64,000 nt of DNA from Svornostia abyssi (GTDB taxonomy: Bacteria; Actinomycetota; Thermoleophilia; Solirubrobacterales; Solirubrobacteraceae): assembly GCA_024666565.1 (NCBI GenBank), contig CP088295.1, forward strand, positions 3,100,001 to 3,164,000, given 5' to 3'. Both the position numbers and the translations under genes were made by a program. The notes below the pieces were generated by a model, which saw nothing but the letters and a program-made list of their open reading frames with translations, was not told the DNA's origin and searched no databases. Below, piece after piece: positions 52,402-60,756 of the stretch (position 1 is the stretch's first letter; every line of letters starts with the position of its first letter).

Positions 52402-53209
52402 CGCCGGCGTGACCACCGCCCGCACGATCCCCGTGGTGCTGACCATCGCCGGATCAGACTCCGGAGGCGGCGCCGGTATCCAGGCTGACCTCAAGGCATT
52501 CGCCGCGGCGGGGACGCACGGCACGACCGCGATCACCGCCATCACCGCGCAGAACACGGTCGGCGTGCGCGCGATCGCGCCGATCGCGCCCGACATCATC
52601 CGCGCCCAGGTGTCGGCGGTCGCAGAGGATCTCGGTGTGGACGCGGTGAAGATCGGCATGCTCGGCGACGTCGCCACCGTGCAGGCCGTCGCTGCTGCGC
52701 TCGACGATCTTCCGGCCGGCGTGCCGGTCGTGCACGACCCGGTCATGGTGGCCGAGTCCGGCGCGCGGTTGCTCGAGCGCGCCGCCATGCGGGCCGTGAT
52801 CGACGAGATCCTCCCGCGGGCGACGGTGGTCACACCCAACCTGCCGGAGGCACGTGCACTCGCGGAGGACGAGACACTCGACGGCGAGGCGCTCGCGCGC
52901 GCGGTCCATGCGCTCGGCCCGCAGTGGGTCGTCGTCACCGGCGGGCACCGCGAACAGGCCACCGACGTGCTGTTCGACGGCGACGCGATCACGACGCTGC
53001 CCGGGGAACGCCACCCCGACGGCGCGGCGCACGGCTCCGGATGCACCCACTCGTCCACGCTCGCCGCCCACCTGGCGCGCGGGGCCGACGTGCCCACCGC
53101 GGCCCGGATCGCCCGCAGCGTCACCGGAGATGCCGTCCGCGACGGCCTGCGAGACCTCGGTGCGGGCGCGGGCCCGGTCGACGTGCTCGGCGTGGGGCGC
53201 CGGGAGTGA
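52397..53209 (+). CDS. thiD: Hydroxymethylpyrimidine/phosphomethylpyrimidine kinase ThiD
   Basis: 270 residues from ATG 52397, or 266 from GTG 52409. [19 protein letters not shown] is the HMP-binding start, [15 protein letters not shown] the substrate loop, and [17 protein letters not shown] the anion hole. It phosphorylates HMP twice for thiamin synthesis. ATG 52397 overlaps the dprA stop (ATGA, coupling); GTG 52409 sits seven bases after TATGAT (leaderless). Both starts may be used. No other thiamin gene or TPP riboswitch is near. Confidence 0.94.
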   Translation: MIAGVTTARTIPVVLTIAGSDSGGGAGIQADLKAFAAAGTHGTTAITAITAQNTVGVRAIAPIAPDIIRAQVSAVAEDLGVDAVKIGMLGDVATVQAVAAALDDLPAGVPVVHDPVMVAESGARLLERAAMRAVIDEILPRATVVTPNLPEARALAEDETLDGEALARAVHALGPQWVVVTGGHREQATDVLFDGDAITTLPGERHPDGAAHGSGCTHSSTLAAHLARGADVPTAARIARSVTGDAVRDGLRDLGAGAGPVDVLGVGRRE

Positions 53210-53267
53210 CCGGCTGCCGCCGCGCCCGAAACGCAGGTCGGCACGCCACGCTTTGTCATAATCGCCG

Positions 53268-53516
53268 GTGATGAAGTTCCTGCGCATGAAGCCGGGCCAC
53301 GGCGAGATCGTGCTCGCCGAAGGTGACCCTGGCGTGCGCGAGGACGAGGAACGGCTCATCGACGCCTTCCGCGAGCAGCTCGACGCGGGGATGTGGGCCG
53401 CCGTGCCGCGCAACGGAGCCGACGGCCGCCGCCAGGCCGAGATGGTCCGCGACTACCGCGACATCCCGCCCGACGCCGACCGCGTCATCTTCTTCCCGCG
53501 CGCGTCCGGAGGCTGA
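53268..53516 (+). CDS. Small unknown protein, 82 residues
   Basis: GTG 53268 or ATG 53271. The protein ([30 protein letters not shown]) is short, soluble and charged, with no motif I recognise. CATAAT (53257-53262) ends eight bases before ATG 53271, a further leaderless-type placement. The next gene starts six bases after its stop, so the two are probably co-transcribed. Confidence 0.55.
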   Translation: MMKFLRMKPGHGEIVLAEGDPGVREDEERLIDAFREQLDAGMWAAVPRNGADGRRQAEMVRDYRDIPPDADRVIFFPRASGG

Positions 53517-53521
53517 GCTCG

Positions 53522-54160
53522 GTGCTCCTCGCGATCTGCGCCACCGCCATCGTCATCGTGGTCCTGCTCTCCGAGGTCGCGATCCCCGCACTGCACACCT
53601 GGAACCAGCGCCGCCGGGCCCGCCGGGCTCGGCCGCACGCCGGCGAGATGGAGGGCTACGACCCCGGCCGCGAACGGCGCGCCGAACAGCGCGCCCGCGC
53701 CCTGCTGAGGTCCTGCGTGAACGACGAGGAATGGGAGATGTACCGCGACCTCGGCTTCCTGCGCGTGTGGGGTGGCCTCAACGATGGCCCCGGCGACCTG
53801 CGCGCCGCCGGCGGGGCGCCGTACGCGTACCTCGTCTACCCCCACAAGCCGATCGTCGCGTTCCTGCCGCAGACCCGCGAGCTGCTCGCCGAATACTGCG
53901 TCCGGTTCCCGGACGAAACCCGCCCGTACGGCTCAGCGATGCTGCCCGACAGCGACGACGTCCTCGCGAAGTGGATGGCCCTCACGGGCGACGAGCGGCG
54001 ACTCCTGCGCTCCGCCAACCTGCACCTGCCGGGCCGCCAAGTCGACCCCGACCAGGTGCGACGCGACCTCTGGCGCCTCACGCAGTGGGAGCAGGAGCGG
54101 ATGCGCCGCGCCGCACGCGAGCTGGGGGCACCCGCGCCCTCCGCGGGCGACGAGTCCTGA
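53522..54160 (+). CDS. Membrane-anchored unknown protein, 212 residues
   Basis: GTG start. A hydrophobic N-terminal helix (LLAICATAIVIVVLLSEVAI) is followed by a basic stretch (RRRARRARPH) and a soluble domain of about 150 residues with VNDEEWEMYRDLGFLRVWGG, LVYPHKPIVAFLPQTRELLAEYC and MALTGDERRLLRSANL. Positive-inside bias places the soluble part in the cytoplasm. I do not recognise the family. It precedes ilvD by 53 bases. Confidence 0.55.
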   Translation: MLLAICATAIVIVVLLSEVAIPALHTWNQRRRARRARPHAGEMEGYDPGRERRAEQRARALLRSCVNDEEWEMYRDLGFLRVWGGLNDGPGDLRAAGGAPYAYLVYPHKPIVAFLPQTRELLAEYCVRFPDETRPYGSAMLPDSDDVLAKWMALTGDERRLLRSANLHLPGRQVDPDQVRRDLWRLTQWEQERMRRAARELGAPAPSAGDES

Positions 54161-54180
54161 CGCCTCGAAGCATCCGGCAT

Positions 54181-54206
54181 TCAGGCGCCTGAGCGTGACG
54201 TAGGCT
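54181..54206 (+). promoter_or_regulatory. ilvD promoter: palindrome plus leaderless -10
   Basis: TAGGCT (54201-54206) ends seven bases before ATG 54214. A perfect 12-base palindrome, TCAGGCGCCTGA (54181-54192), sits at the -35 position, where a dyad could bind a regulator of branched-chain amino acid synthesis. Confidence 0.5.
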
Positions 54207-54213
54207 GCGCGCC

Positions 54214-55896
54214 ATGAGCACCCCCGGCTTCGACGTCAAGCACCGCAGCCGCGCGCTGCTCGAAGGGCCCGAACGGGCATTCGCCCGCGCCTACCTCAAA
54301 GGCATCGGCTTCGACGACGAGGCGCTCGCCAAGCCCATCGTGGCGGTCGCCCACTGCTGGATCGAGACGATGCCGTGCAACTTCAACCAGCGTGCGCTCG
54401 CCGCGAAGGTCAAAGAGGGCATCCGCGCCGCCGGGCGGCACGCCGATGGAGCTGAACACCATCTCGATCTCCGACGGCATCACGATGGGCACCCCCGGGA
54501 TGCGCGCCTCGCTCGTGAGTCGCGAGATCATCGCCGACTCGATCGAGCTCGTCGTCGACGCGCACGCGTTCGACGCGCTCGTCGTCATCTCCGGCTGCGA
54601 CAAGACGATCCCGGCCGCCATCATGGCTCTCGCCCGGACGAACGTCCCAGGCCTCATGCTCTACAGCGGCTCGATCGCGCCCGGCCACTTCCACGGCCAG
54701 GACGTCTCGATCCTCGAAGTCTTCGAAGGCATCGGTGCCCACGCCGTCGGGAAGATGAGCGACGCCGACCTGCTCGAGCTCGAGAACCAGGCCAGCCCCG
54801 GCGCCGGCGCGTGCGGCGGCCAGTTCACGGCGAACACGATGGGGATGGCCGGCGAGTTCCTCGGGATCTCCCCGGCCGCGTCGTCGATGGTCCCCGCCGA
54901 AGATGACAAGAAGGGCACCGTCGCGCACCAGGCCGGCGAGCTCGTCATGGACGTCCTGCGGCGCGGGGTCCGGCCGCGCGACATCCTGACCCGGCAGGCG
55001 CTGGAAAACGCCATCGCCGGCGTCGCCTCGAGCGGAGGGTCCACCAACGCGGTGCTGCATCTGCTCGCGATCGCGCGCGAGACCGGCGTGGAACTGGAAC
55101 TCGAGGACTTCGACCGCATCAGCGAGCGCACGCCGCTCCTGTGCGACCTCAAGCCCGGCTACCGCTTCCTCGCCACCGACCTCTACGCGGCGGGCGGCGT
55201 CCCCGTGCTCGCCCAGCGCCTGTCCGAGGCCGGCCTGCTGCACCGCGACGCGATGACCGTCACCGGGAAGACCATCGGCGAGCACGCCGACGAGGCGGTC
55301 GAAACCCCCGGCCAGCAGGTCATCCACGCGCTCGACGACCCGCTGAAGGAGAACGGCGGGATCGCGATCCTGCGCGGCAACCTGGCCCCGGACGGGTGCG
55401 TCGTCAAGCTCTCCGGCCACGAACGGCGCAAAGCGGTCGGCCCCGCGCGGGTGTTCGACGGCGAAGAAGCGTGCATGCAGGCCGTGCTCGCCGGCCAGAT
55501 CACGCCGGGCGACATCGTCGTCATCCGCAACGAAGGCCCCGCGGGCGGGCCCGGCATGCGCGAGATGCTCGCCGTCACCGCCGCCATCAACGGCGAGGGG
55601 CTGGGGAGAGCGTCGCCCTGCTCACCGACGGCCGGTTCTCCGGGGCGACGCACGGATTCATGGCCGGGCACCTTGCGCCCGAGGCGGCGCGCGGCGGCCC
55701 GATCGCCGCGGTGCAGGACGGCGACGAGATCACCATCGACGTCGACGCGCGGGTCGTGAACATCGCGCTCAGCGACGAGGAGATCGCCGCACGGGTCGCG
55801 GCCTACGAGGTTCCGGACAACGGCGTGAGAAGCGGCGTGCTGGCGAAGTACGCCAAGCTGGTCGGCAGCGCCGACCACGGCGCCGTGACCGGCTAG
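54214..55896 (+). pseudogene. ilvD: Dihydroxy-acid dehydratase, two compensating frameshifts as read
   Basis: 560 residues after correction, the normal length. Frame one: MSTPGFDVKHRSRALLEGPE to GIRAAG. An extra G at 54433-54435 shifts to frame two, which reads GTPMELNTISISDGITMG and SGCDKTIPAAIMALAR (Fe-S Cys) to NGEGLG. A missing G at 55603-55606 returns to frame one for [19 protein letters not shown] and the stop. Together they cancel, so the full-length size is preserved. It dehydrates dihydroxy acids to the 2-keto acids of valine, isoleucine and leucine. Two indels in one essential gene point to sequence error. It converges with the hydrolase gene (shared CTAG). Confidence 0.92.
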
Positions 55897-56861
55897 CGGA
55901 GCTCCGGCCCGGCGGGCTCGCGCTCGCCCGGCTGCTCCTCGAGGAACGCGCGGAGATCGGTGTTGAACCGTGCGGGGCGCTCCAGCTGGGGCACGTGGCC
56001 GGTGCGCTTGTAGACGACCTTGCGGGCGTCCGGGATGAGCGCCTCGTACTCGGAGGCGTCCTTGACCGGCACGAGCCGGTCGCGCGTGCCCCACACCACG
56101 AGCGTGGGGCAGGCGACCTCGGACACCCGATCGCGGATCGGGTACGTCAGCAGCGCCTCGCTCGCCGGCATGAAGCCCGGCTTGCCCGCGCCCTTGATCT
56201 GCTCGGCGACCAGCGCGCATGGCAGCAGCTCGGGCGCGTCGGCCACGACGGAGAACCCGGCGCGCCGCAGGCGCTTGCGGCGGGCGACCTCCTCGGCGCG
56301 GCTCGCCGCCTGAGAGCCCACGAGGTGCAGACCCCGCTCGAGCCGCTTGAAGGTCGCGAAGACGTGCGGGTTGTAGCGGTCGGCCGGGGTGAGACCAGCG
56401 GCCGAGACGAGGACGAGCCGCTCGACGCGCTGCGGGTGACGCAACGCCAATTCCGCAGCGATGAGCCCACCCATGGAGTTGCCGACGACCGCGGCCGCGT
56501 CGATGTCGAGCAGGCCGAACAGCCGGTCGAGCAGGGCGGCGTACCGCGGGATCGTGATCTGCTCTCGCGGCAGCGGCGATGCGCCGAAACCAGGCAGGTC
56601 CACGGCGACGACGCGATGGTCGGTGGCGAACGGCAGGAGGTTCTCCAGCCAGTTCTGCCACGATCCGCCGAGCCCGTGGACGAAGACGATGGCGGGACGG
56701 CCGGGTGCCGCGCCGAGGTCGACGAGATTGACGAGATCCCCGTCGACATCGACCCAGCGCAGGTGGTCGCGCCAGTCGACGTCCATCCACCCCGAGCGGC
56801 CGATCGGACCGTACGCGTCGAGCTCGTCTCGCGTGTATTGGGGTGAAGAGACAACAGCCAT
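55893..56861 (-). CDS. Alpha/beta hydrolase
   Basis: 322 residues. [21 protein letters not shown] is the oxyanion region and [18 protein letters not shown] the nucleophile elbow with Ser. The acid is likely Asp in [11 protein letters not shown], and His follows in [16 protein letters not shown]. The cap region is helical (about 150-230). Substrate unknown; epoxide, ester and lactone hydrolases share this fold. The minus -10 TAGGCT lies eight bases before ATG 56861. It is divergent from the HAD gene across a symmetric promoter. Confidence 0.88.
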   Translation of the reverse strand: MAVVSSPQYTRDELDAYGPIGRSGWMDVDWRDHLRWVDVDGDLVNLVDLGAAPGRPAIVFVHGLGGSWQNWLENLLPFATDHRVVAVDLPGFGASPLPREQITIPRYAALLDRLFGLLDIDAAAVVGNSMGGLIAAELALRHPQRVERLVLVSAAGLTPADRYNPHVFATFKRLERGLHLVGSQAASRAEEVARRKRLRRAGFSVVADAPELLPCALVAEQIKGAGKPGFMPASEALLTYPIRDRVSEVACPTLVVWGTRDRLVPVKDASEYEALIPDARKVVYKRTGHVPQLERPARFNTDLRAFLEEQPGEREPAGPELR

Positions 56862-56868
56862 TGGCTAA

Positions 56869-56875
56869 TAGCCTA
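56869..56875. promoter_or_regulatory. Symmetric divergent promoter (TAGCCT/TAGGCT)
   Basis: TAGCCTA contains TAGCCT on the plus strand (56869-56874, 12 bases before ATG 56887) and TAGGCT on the minus strand (56875-56870, eight bases before ATG 56861). The two -10 elements are offset by one base and almost fully overlap. No Shine-Dalgarno lies on either side. Confidence 0.6.
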
Positions 56876-56886
56876 GTCAGAAACGT

Positions 56887-57447
56887 ATGCGCATCGCGAT
56901 CGACATCGATTCCACCCTCCACCACTACTGGGATCAGCTGTCCGCCGAGGCCCGGCGGCGGTTCGGCATCGACCTCCCGTACGACCAGCAGGTCGACTGG
57001 GGCATCTCCCGGCTGCGCCCTGAGCAGCTGTACGCCTGCATCGCCGCGACGCACCGGGCCGAGTCGATCCTCGCCGCCGTGCCGTATCCGGGCGCGGTGG
57101 AGGCCGTGACGTCATGGCACGAGGCAGGGCATTTCGTGCACATCACCAGCCACCGCGTCACCGAGGCGCACGACCCCACCGAGCGCTGGCTGCAGCGGAT
57201 CGGGATGCCCTACGACGAGCTGTACTGCAGCTTCGACAAGATCAGCCGCTGCACCGAGATCGGGATCGACATCCTCATCGACGACAGCCCGCTGAACCTC
57301 CGCAACGCCGTGGACGCCGGGATCGTGGCGGTGACGCTCGAGCACCCGTGGAACGCCGATGTGCGCGAGGAAGAGGATGTCATCTCCGCGCAGGACTGGC
57401 CGGGGCTCGCCGCTGCGCTGGCGCCGGTGCTCGCCGACGGCCGCTGA
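56887..57447 (+). CDS. HAD-family 5'-nucleotidase-like protein
   Basis: 186 residues. MRIAIDIDSTLHHYWD gives the nucleophile DxDxT (Asp6, Asp8), and VHITSHR, followed by DILIDDSPLNLRNAVDAG, gives motifs II-IV of NT5C/YqfW-like HAD phosphatases. A helical cap lies between. It probably dephosphorylates a nucleotide or small phosphate; the exact substrate is unknown. Confidence 0.85.
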   Translation: MRIAIDIDSTLHHYWDQLSAEARRRFGIDLPYDQQVDWGISRLRPEQLYACIAATHRAESILAAVPYPGAVEAVTSWHEAGHFVHITSHRVTEAHDPTERWLQRIGMPYDELYCSFDKISRCTEIGIDILIDDSPLNLRNAVDAGIVAVTLEHPWNADVREEEDVISAQDWPGLAAALAPVLADGR

Positions 57448-57487
57448 CGGCCGGAGCGGCGGCACAGACGCTCGGCCCAGGCATCGG

Positions 57488-57493
57488 TAGCCT
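57488..57493 (+). promoter_or_regulatory. Predicted leaderless -10 (TAGCCT)
   Basis: TAGCCT ends seven bases before GTG 57501 of the acyltransferase-like gene. Confidence 0.5.
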
Positions 57494-57500
57494 CGCGCGG

Positions 57501-58334
57501 GTGGAGCCCACCGACGCAGGCGGCGACCCCACGCCGATCGACCGCCCCACGGACCTCGTTCCGGCCCGCCCGGCCGGCGCGCGCGCCGACCTCCGGGATC
57601 ACCTGCCCGGACTCGAGCCCGATCGGCGGGTCACCGACTGGGGGCGTTCCGAGCGGCTCGAGGCGCTCGTCGACCGCACCGTCGGCGACGCGCTCTACCA
57701 CCTGTGGCTGCGTGTGGCGGTGGACGGCGTCGAGCATGTTCCGGCTGACGGGGGCGCGCTGTTGGTCTGCCACCGCGCGGGCGCCGCGGCGCTCGACGCG
57801 CTGCTGGTGGCCAAGGCGGTCGCGCAGGAGCATCCGCGCCCCCGGGCCGTCGTCCCGCTCGTCGGCGCCGGCGCGCTCGCGCAGCCCGGCCTGGCGATGC
57901 TCCTTCCCAAACTCGGCGCGGTGGCGGATCACCCGGCGAACGTCCGGCGCCTGCTCGGCGACGAAGGGCAGCTGGCGCTCGCCTTCCCCGAGGACGGCGG
58001 GCCGCGGCTGCTGCGCGACCGGTACCGCGTGCGCCGGCTGCGCGATGAGGTGCTCATGGCCGCGCGGGTGACCCGCGTGCCGGTGGTGCCCGTGGCGATC
58101 GTCGGGACCGAGGAGGTCACGCCCGTCCTCGGGCGGTTGCCGCTGCCGAGGGGCCGGCGCCTGCCGGTCACGCTGCCCGCGCTCCTGCCCGCGCGCGTGA
58201 CGGTGCGGTTCCTGCCGCCGGTCGACCCCGGCCGCCCCGCGTCAGTGCGCGAACTCGCCGACGAGACGGGCGCGGCGCTCCAGGCCGCGCTGGTTGAGCT
58301 CGTGGCCGATCGCCGGTCGGTGTGGCTGGGATGA
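57501..58334 (+). CDS. PlsC-like (1-acylglycerol-3-phosphate acyltransferase family) protein
   Basis: 277 residues. The region LLVCHRAGAAALDALLVAKA stands where PlsC enzymes have the HxxxxD catalytic motif, but His and Asp are eight apart here rather than five. LAFPEDGGPRLLRDRYRVR matches the FPEG substrate site, and VPVVPVAIVGTEE a later strand. So the acyltransferase fold is clear but the catalytic spacing is unusual. A leaderless TAGCCT is seven bases before the GTG, and the stop overlaps the epimerase start (ATGA). It may add acyl chains to lipids or glycans. Confidence 0.72.
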   Translation: MEPTDAGGDPTPIDRPTDLVPARPAGARADLRDHLPGLEPDRRVTDWGRSERLEALVDRTVGDALYHLWLRVAVDGVEHVPADGGALLVCHRAGAAALDALLVAKAVAQEHPRPRAVVPLVGAGALAQPGLAMLLPKLGAVADHPANVRRLLGDEGQLALAFPEDGGPRLLRDRYRVRRLRDEVLMAARVTRVPVVPVAIVGTEEVTPVLGRLPLPRGRRLPVTLPALLPARVTVRFLPPVDPGRPASVRELADETGAALQAALVELVADRRSVWLG

Positions 58335-59391
58335 CCCGCCGGGTCCTCATCGCCGGCCTCGCCCGCCCCCTCGGAGCCCGCCTCGCACGGACCCTGGAAG
58401 CCGACCCTCAGGTCGAGACGATCGTGGGCGTCGACACGCACGACCCGCCGATCGTGCTGGAGCGCACCGAGTTCGTTCGTGTCGGCGCCGACGCCGATGC
58501 GCTTCGCCGGGTGATGACCGCCGCGCGCATCGACACGGTGGTCGACGCGCGGCTGGTGACCGACGCGACGAGCATGGACGCGCGCGCTCGTCGTCGCATC
58601 AACGTCACGGAGACCGAGGCGCTGCTGGCCGCCCTCACCCGGGCGGGCGTACGCGGCCTCGTGGTCGCCGGGCTCGGCGCACGTCTACGGCTGCGGCGCG
58701 GGGGGATCCCGCGTACTTCGAGGAGGACATGGTGCTGCCCGCGGGTGGCACCGAGCTCCAGCGTGAGTTGCGCGCGGCCGAGGCGACGGCTGCCGAGTTG
58801 CGCCGCCGGGTGCCCGGTGCCCGCGTGGCGGCGTTGCGGCTGGTGGACGTCGCGGACGCCTCGGCGCTGGGCCGGATCCTGTCGCTGCCCGGCGTCGTAC
58901 CGTCGGTCGCCGGGTTCGACCCGCGCCTGCAGTTGCTCCACCCCGATGACGCCGTGGCGGCCCTCGAGCACGCGACGCTGGAGGACCTCGACGGCGTCTA
59001 CAACGTCGCAGCCGACGGGGTGCTGACGCTCTCCGAGCTCGCCTCGCTGCTGGACCGCCGGCCGGCCCCGGTGCTGCCGCCCTGGGGCGCGACGCTGGCG
59101 ACGATGCCCCTGCGCCGGGTGGGCGTCCCGCTCTCTGCGGAGCTTGTCGCGCAGTTGCGCCACGGGCGCGCCGTCGACAACCGCCGGCTGAAGGCGACCG
59201 GGCTGCGCCTGCGGTTCACGACGCGCGAAGCGGCGCTGGACATCCGGCGGGCGCAGCGGGTCGCGCCGCTCGTCGCCACCGATCACGCGTACCGCTACGA
59301 CGAGGGCCTCGAGGAGTTCCTCCGGCGCAGCCCGGCGGTCCACGCGTCAGGACCGGTTGCAGCGGTGGATGACGACGGGCCCGGCAGCTAG
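58331..59391 (+). pseudogene. NAD-dependent epimerase/dehydratase-family protein, two frameshifts as read
   Basis: About 352 residues after correction. MTRRVLIAGLARPLGARLAR is a Rossmann start, though the usual GxxGxxG reads GLARPLG. Expected VVAGSAHVYGCGAGDPAYFEED is split by two inserted bases, in GGG 58670-58672 and in the six-base G run 58700-58705. The last part (VYNVAADGVLTLSELASLL) matches epimerase C-terminal regions. Start ATG 58331 overlaps the acyltransferase stop. The two are co-transcribed, which suggests a lipid- or glycan-modifying pair. Its TAG stop begins the TAGCCT upstream of the L,D-transpeptidase. Confidence 0.75.
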
Positions 59392-59394
59392 CCT
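59389..59394 (+). promoter_or_regulatory. Predicted -10 of the L,D-transpeptidase (TAGCCT) on an upstream stop codon
   Basis: TAGCCT begins with the epimerase stop TAG. It is 37 bases before ATG 59432, so this transcript would have a short leader that contains the inverted repeat at 59403-59420. Confidence 0.45.
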
Positions 59395-59402
59395 TGTCTG
59401 AT

Positions 59403-59420
59403 CACTCCGTCGTCGGAGTG
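59403..59420. promoter_or_regulatory. Perfect inverted repeat in the L,D-transpeptidase leader
   Basis: CACTCCG-TCGT-CGGAGTG is a seven-base perfect inverted repeat in the predicted 5' leader. It could be an RNA hairpin or an operator for an envelope-stress regulator. Confidence 0.5.
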
Positions 59421-59431
59421 GGCGCCTGTTC

Positions 59432-60469
59432 ATGCCCCGGAAGACCCTCATCGTCCTCGCAGTCAGCGTCACCGTGCTGCTCGTTGCAGCCGCTGGCGTG
59501 TTCGCCTACGACCAGACGCAGAAGGACACGATCGCCGAGGGCGTGACGGTCGGCGGCGTCGACGTGGGCGGCCAGACCGAGGCCGAGGCGCGCGCCACGC
59601 TCGAGCGTGAGCTCGTCGCGCCCCTTCGGCGGACGCTCGTGGTCCGCGCGGGGGACCGCACGTTCCGGCTGAGCGCGCGCGAGGCGAAGACGACGGTCAA
59701 CGTGGATGCCACCGTCGAGCAGGCGCTGGCGGCGAGCCGCGATGGCAACCCGGTGGTCCGCACGTGGCGTTCCGTCACCGGCGGTGAGCTCGACACCAGC
59801 CTCACACCGCAGATCGACTACTCGCACGACTCCGTCTCGCGGCTCATCGACCGCGTGCGCGTGAAGACGCAGGTGAAGGCCCGCAACGCGAAGGTCGACT
59901 TCGCGGCGACGACCGTGGCGGTCCAGTCGGCCCGCACGGGCAAGGCCGTCAACACGCAGAACCTGCGGGACGCCGTGAAGCTCGCCCTCGCCGACCCGAG
60001 CCAACCGCGCGAGGTCAAGGCCACGATGCGCAAGATCAAGCCGAAGATCGGTGACGCGCAGCTCGCGAAGAAGTACCCGGTGATCCTCACCGTCGACCGT
60101 CCGAACTTCAAGCTCCACATCTTCAAGAACCTGAAGCTGCAGAAGACGTATCCGATCGCGCTGGGCCAGGCCGGCATGGACACGCCGTCGGGCCTCTACG
60201 ACATCGCCAACAAGGCCGTGAACCCCGCGTGGCACGTGCCGAACTCGGCGTGGGCCGGCGACCTCGCGGGCACAGTGGTGCCGCCCGGCCCGTCGAATCC
60301 GATCAAGGCGCGCTGGCTGGGGATCTACGACGGCGTCGGCATCCACGGCACCGACGCCCGCGGGTCGATCGGCACCAACGCGTCGCACGGCTGCATCCGG
60401 ATGCTCGTCGAGGACGTCACCGACCTCTACGACCGGGTGCCGGTCGGCGCCCCGATCTACATCTCCTAG
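59432..60469 (+). CDS. L,D-transpeptidase (YkuD) with peptidoglycan-binding N-terminal domain
   Basis: 345 residues. An N-terminal membrane helix (LIVLAVSVTVLLVAAAGVFA) or uncleaved signal anchors it. A PG_binding_4-type domain (about 35-190) precedes the YkuD domain, with VILTVDRPNFKLHIFKNL, DTPSGLYDI, GIHGTD and NASHGCIRM (catalytic His and Cys). It makes 3-3 peptidoglycan crosslinks or attaches proteins to the wall. The gene shares four bases with the convergent small gene after it. Confidence 0.93.
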   Translation: MPRKTLIVLAVSVTVLLVAAAGVFAYDQTQKDTIAEGVTVGGVDVGGQTEAEARATLERELVAPLRRTLVVRAGDRTFRLSAREAKTTVNVDATVEQALAASRDGNPVVRTWRSVTGGELDTSLTPQIDYSHDSVSRLIDRVRVKTQVKARNAKVDFAATTVAVQSARTGKAVNTQNLRDAVKLALADPSQPREVKATMRKIKPKIGDAQLAKKYPVILTVDRPNFKLHIFKNLKLQKTYPIALGQAGMDTPSGLYDIANKAVNPAWHVPNSAWAGDLAGTVVPPGPSNPIKARWLGIYDGVGIHGTDARGSIGTNASHGCIRMLVEDVTDLYDRVPVGAPIYIS

Positions 60470-60756
60470 AAGGGGTGGGGCACGGTCGGCCCGATCTCCT
60501 CGACCGGGACTTCCTGCCATCCGCGCTCCAGAAGCAGGGCATGGTGGTCGCTGTGGCGAATGACCAGCGATCCGATGAAGATCCCCTTCTCCTGCCTGCG
60601 CATCACGGCGTACCAGAGCGTCGTCGCGTCGTCCGTGCCCTGGATGCGGTGCCACGGCTTCGGCGGGATGCCGTCGTCGCCGGCGACGCCGGAATCCATG
60701 AGCTGCCGCTGCGTGGCGACGGTGCCCTGAGTCGTATCGATGAAGAACTTGCCCAC
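60466..60756 (-). CDS. Small unknown protein, 96 residues
   Basis: GTG 60756. The product (GKFFIDTTQGTVATQRQLMD, MRRQEKGIFIGSLVIRHSDH, RGWQEVPVEEIGP) has no motif I recognise. Minus TAGGGT (60770-60765) lies eight bases before the GTG, predicting a leaderless start. Its first 17 bases overlap the 5' end of the divergent xerC gene, an uncommon arrangement. Its end overlaps the L,D-transpeptidase stop. Confidence 0.6.
   Translation of the reverse strand: MGKFFIDTTQGTVATQRQLMDSGVAGDDGIPPKPWHRIQGTDDATTLWYAVMRRQEKGIFIGSLVIRHSDHHALLLERGWQEVPVEEIGPTVPHPF

Noticed and set aside
54433..55606. Programmed ribosomal frameshifting in ilvD
   Set aside because: Two opposite shifts are needed, no slippery heptamer or stimulatory structure is evident, and the same indel type hits unrelated genes across the window.
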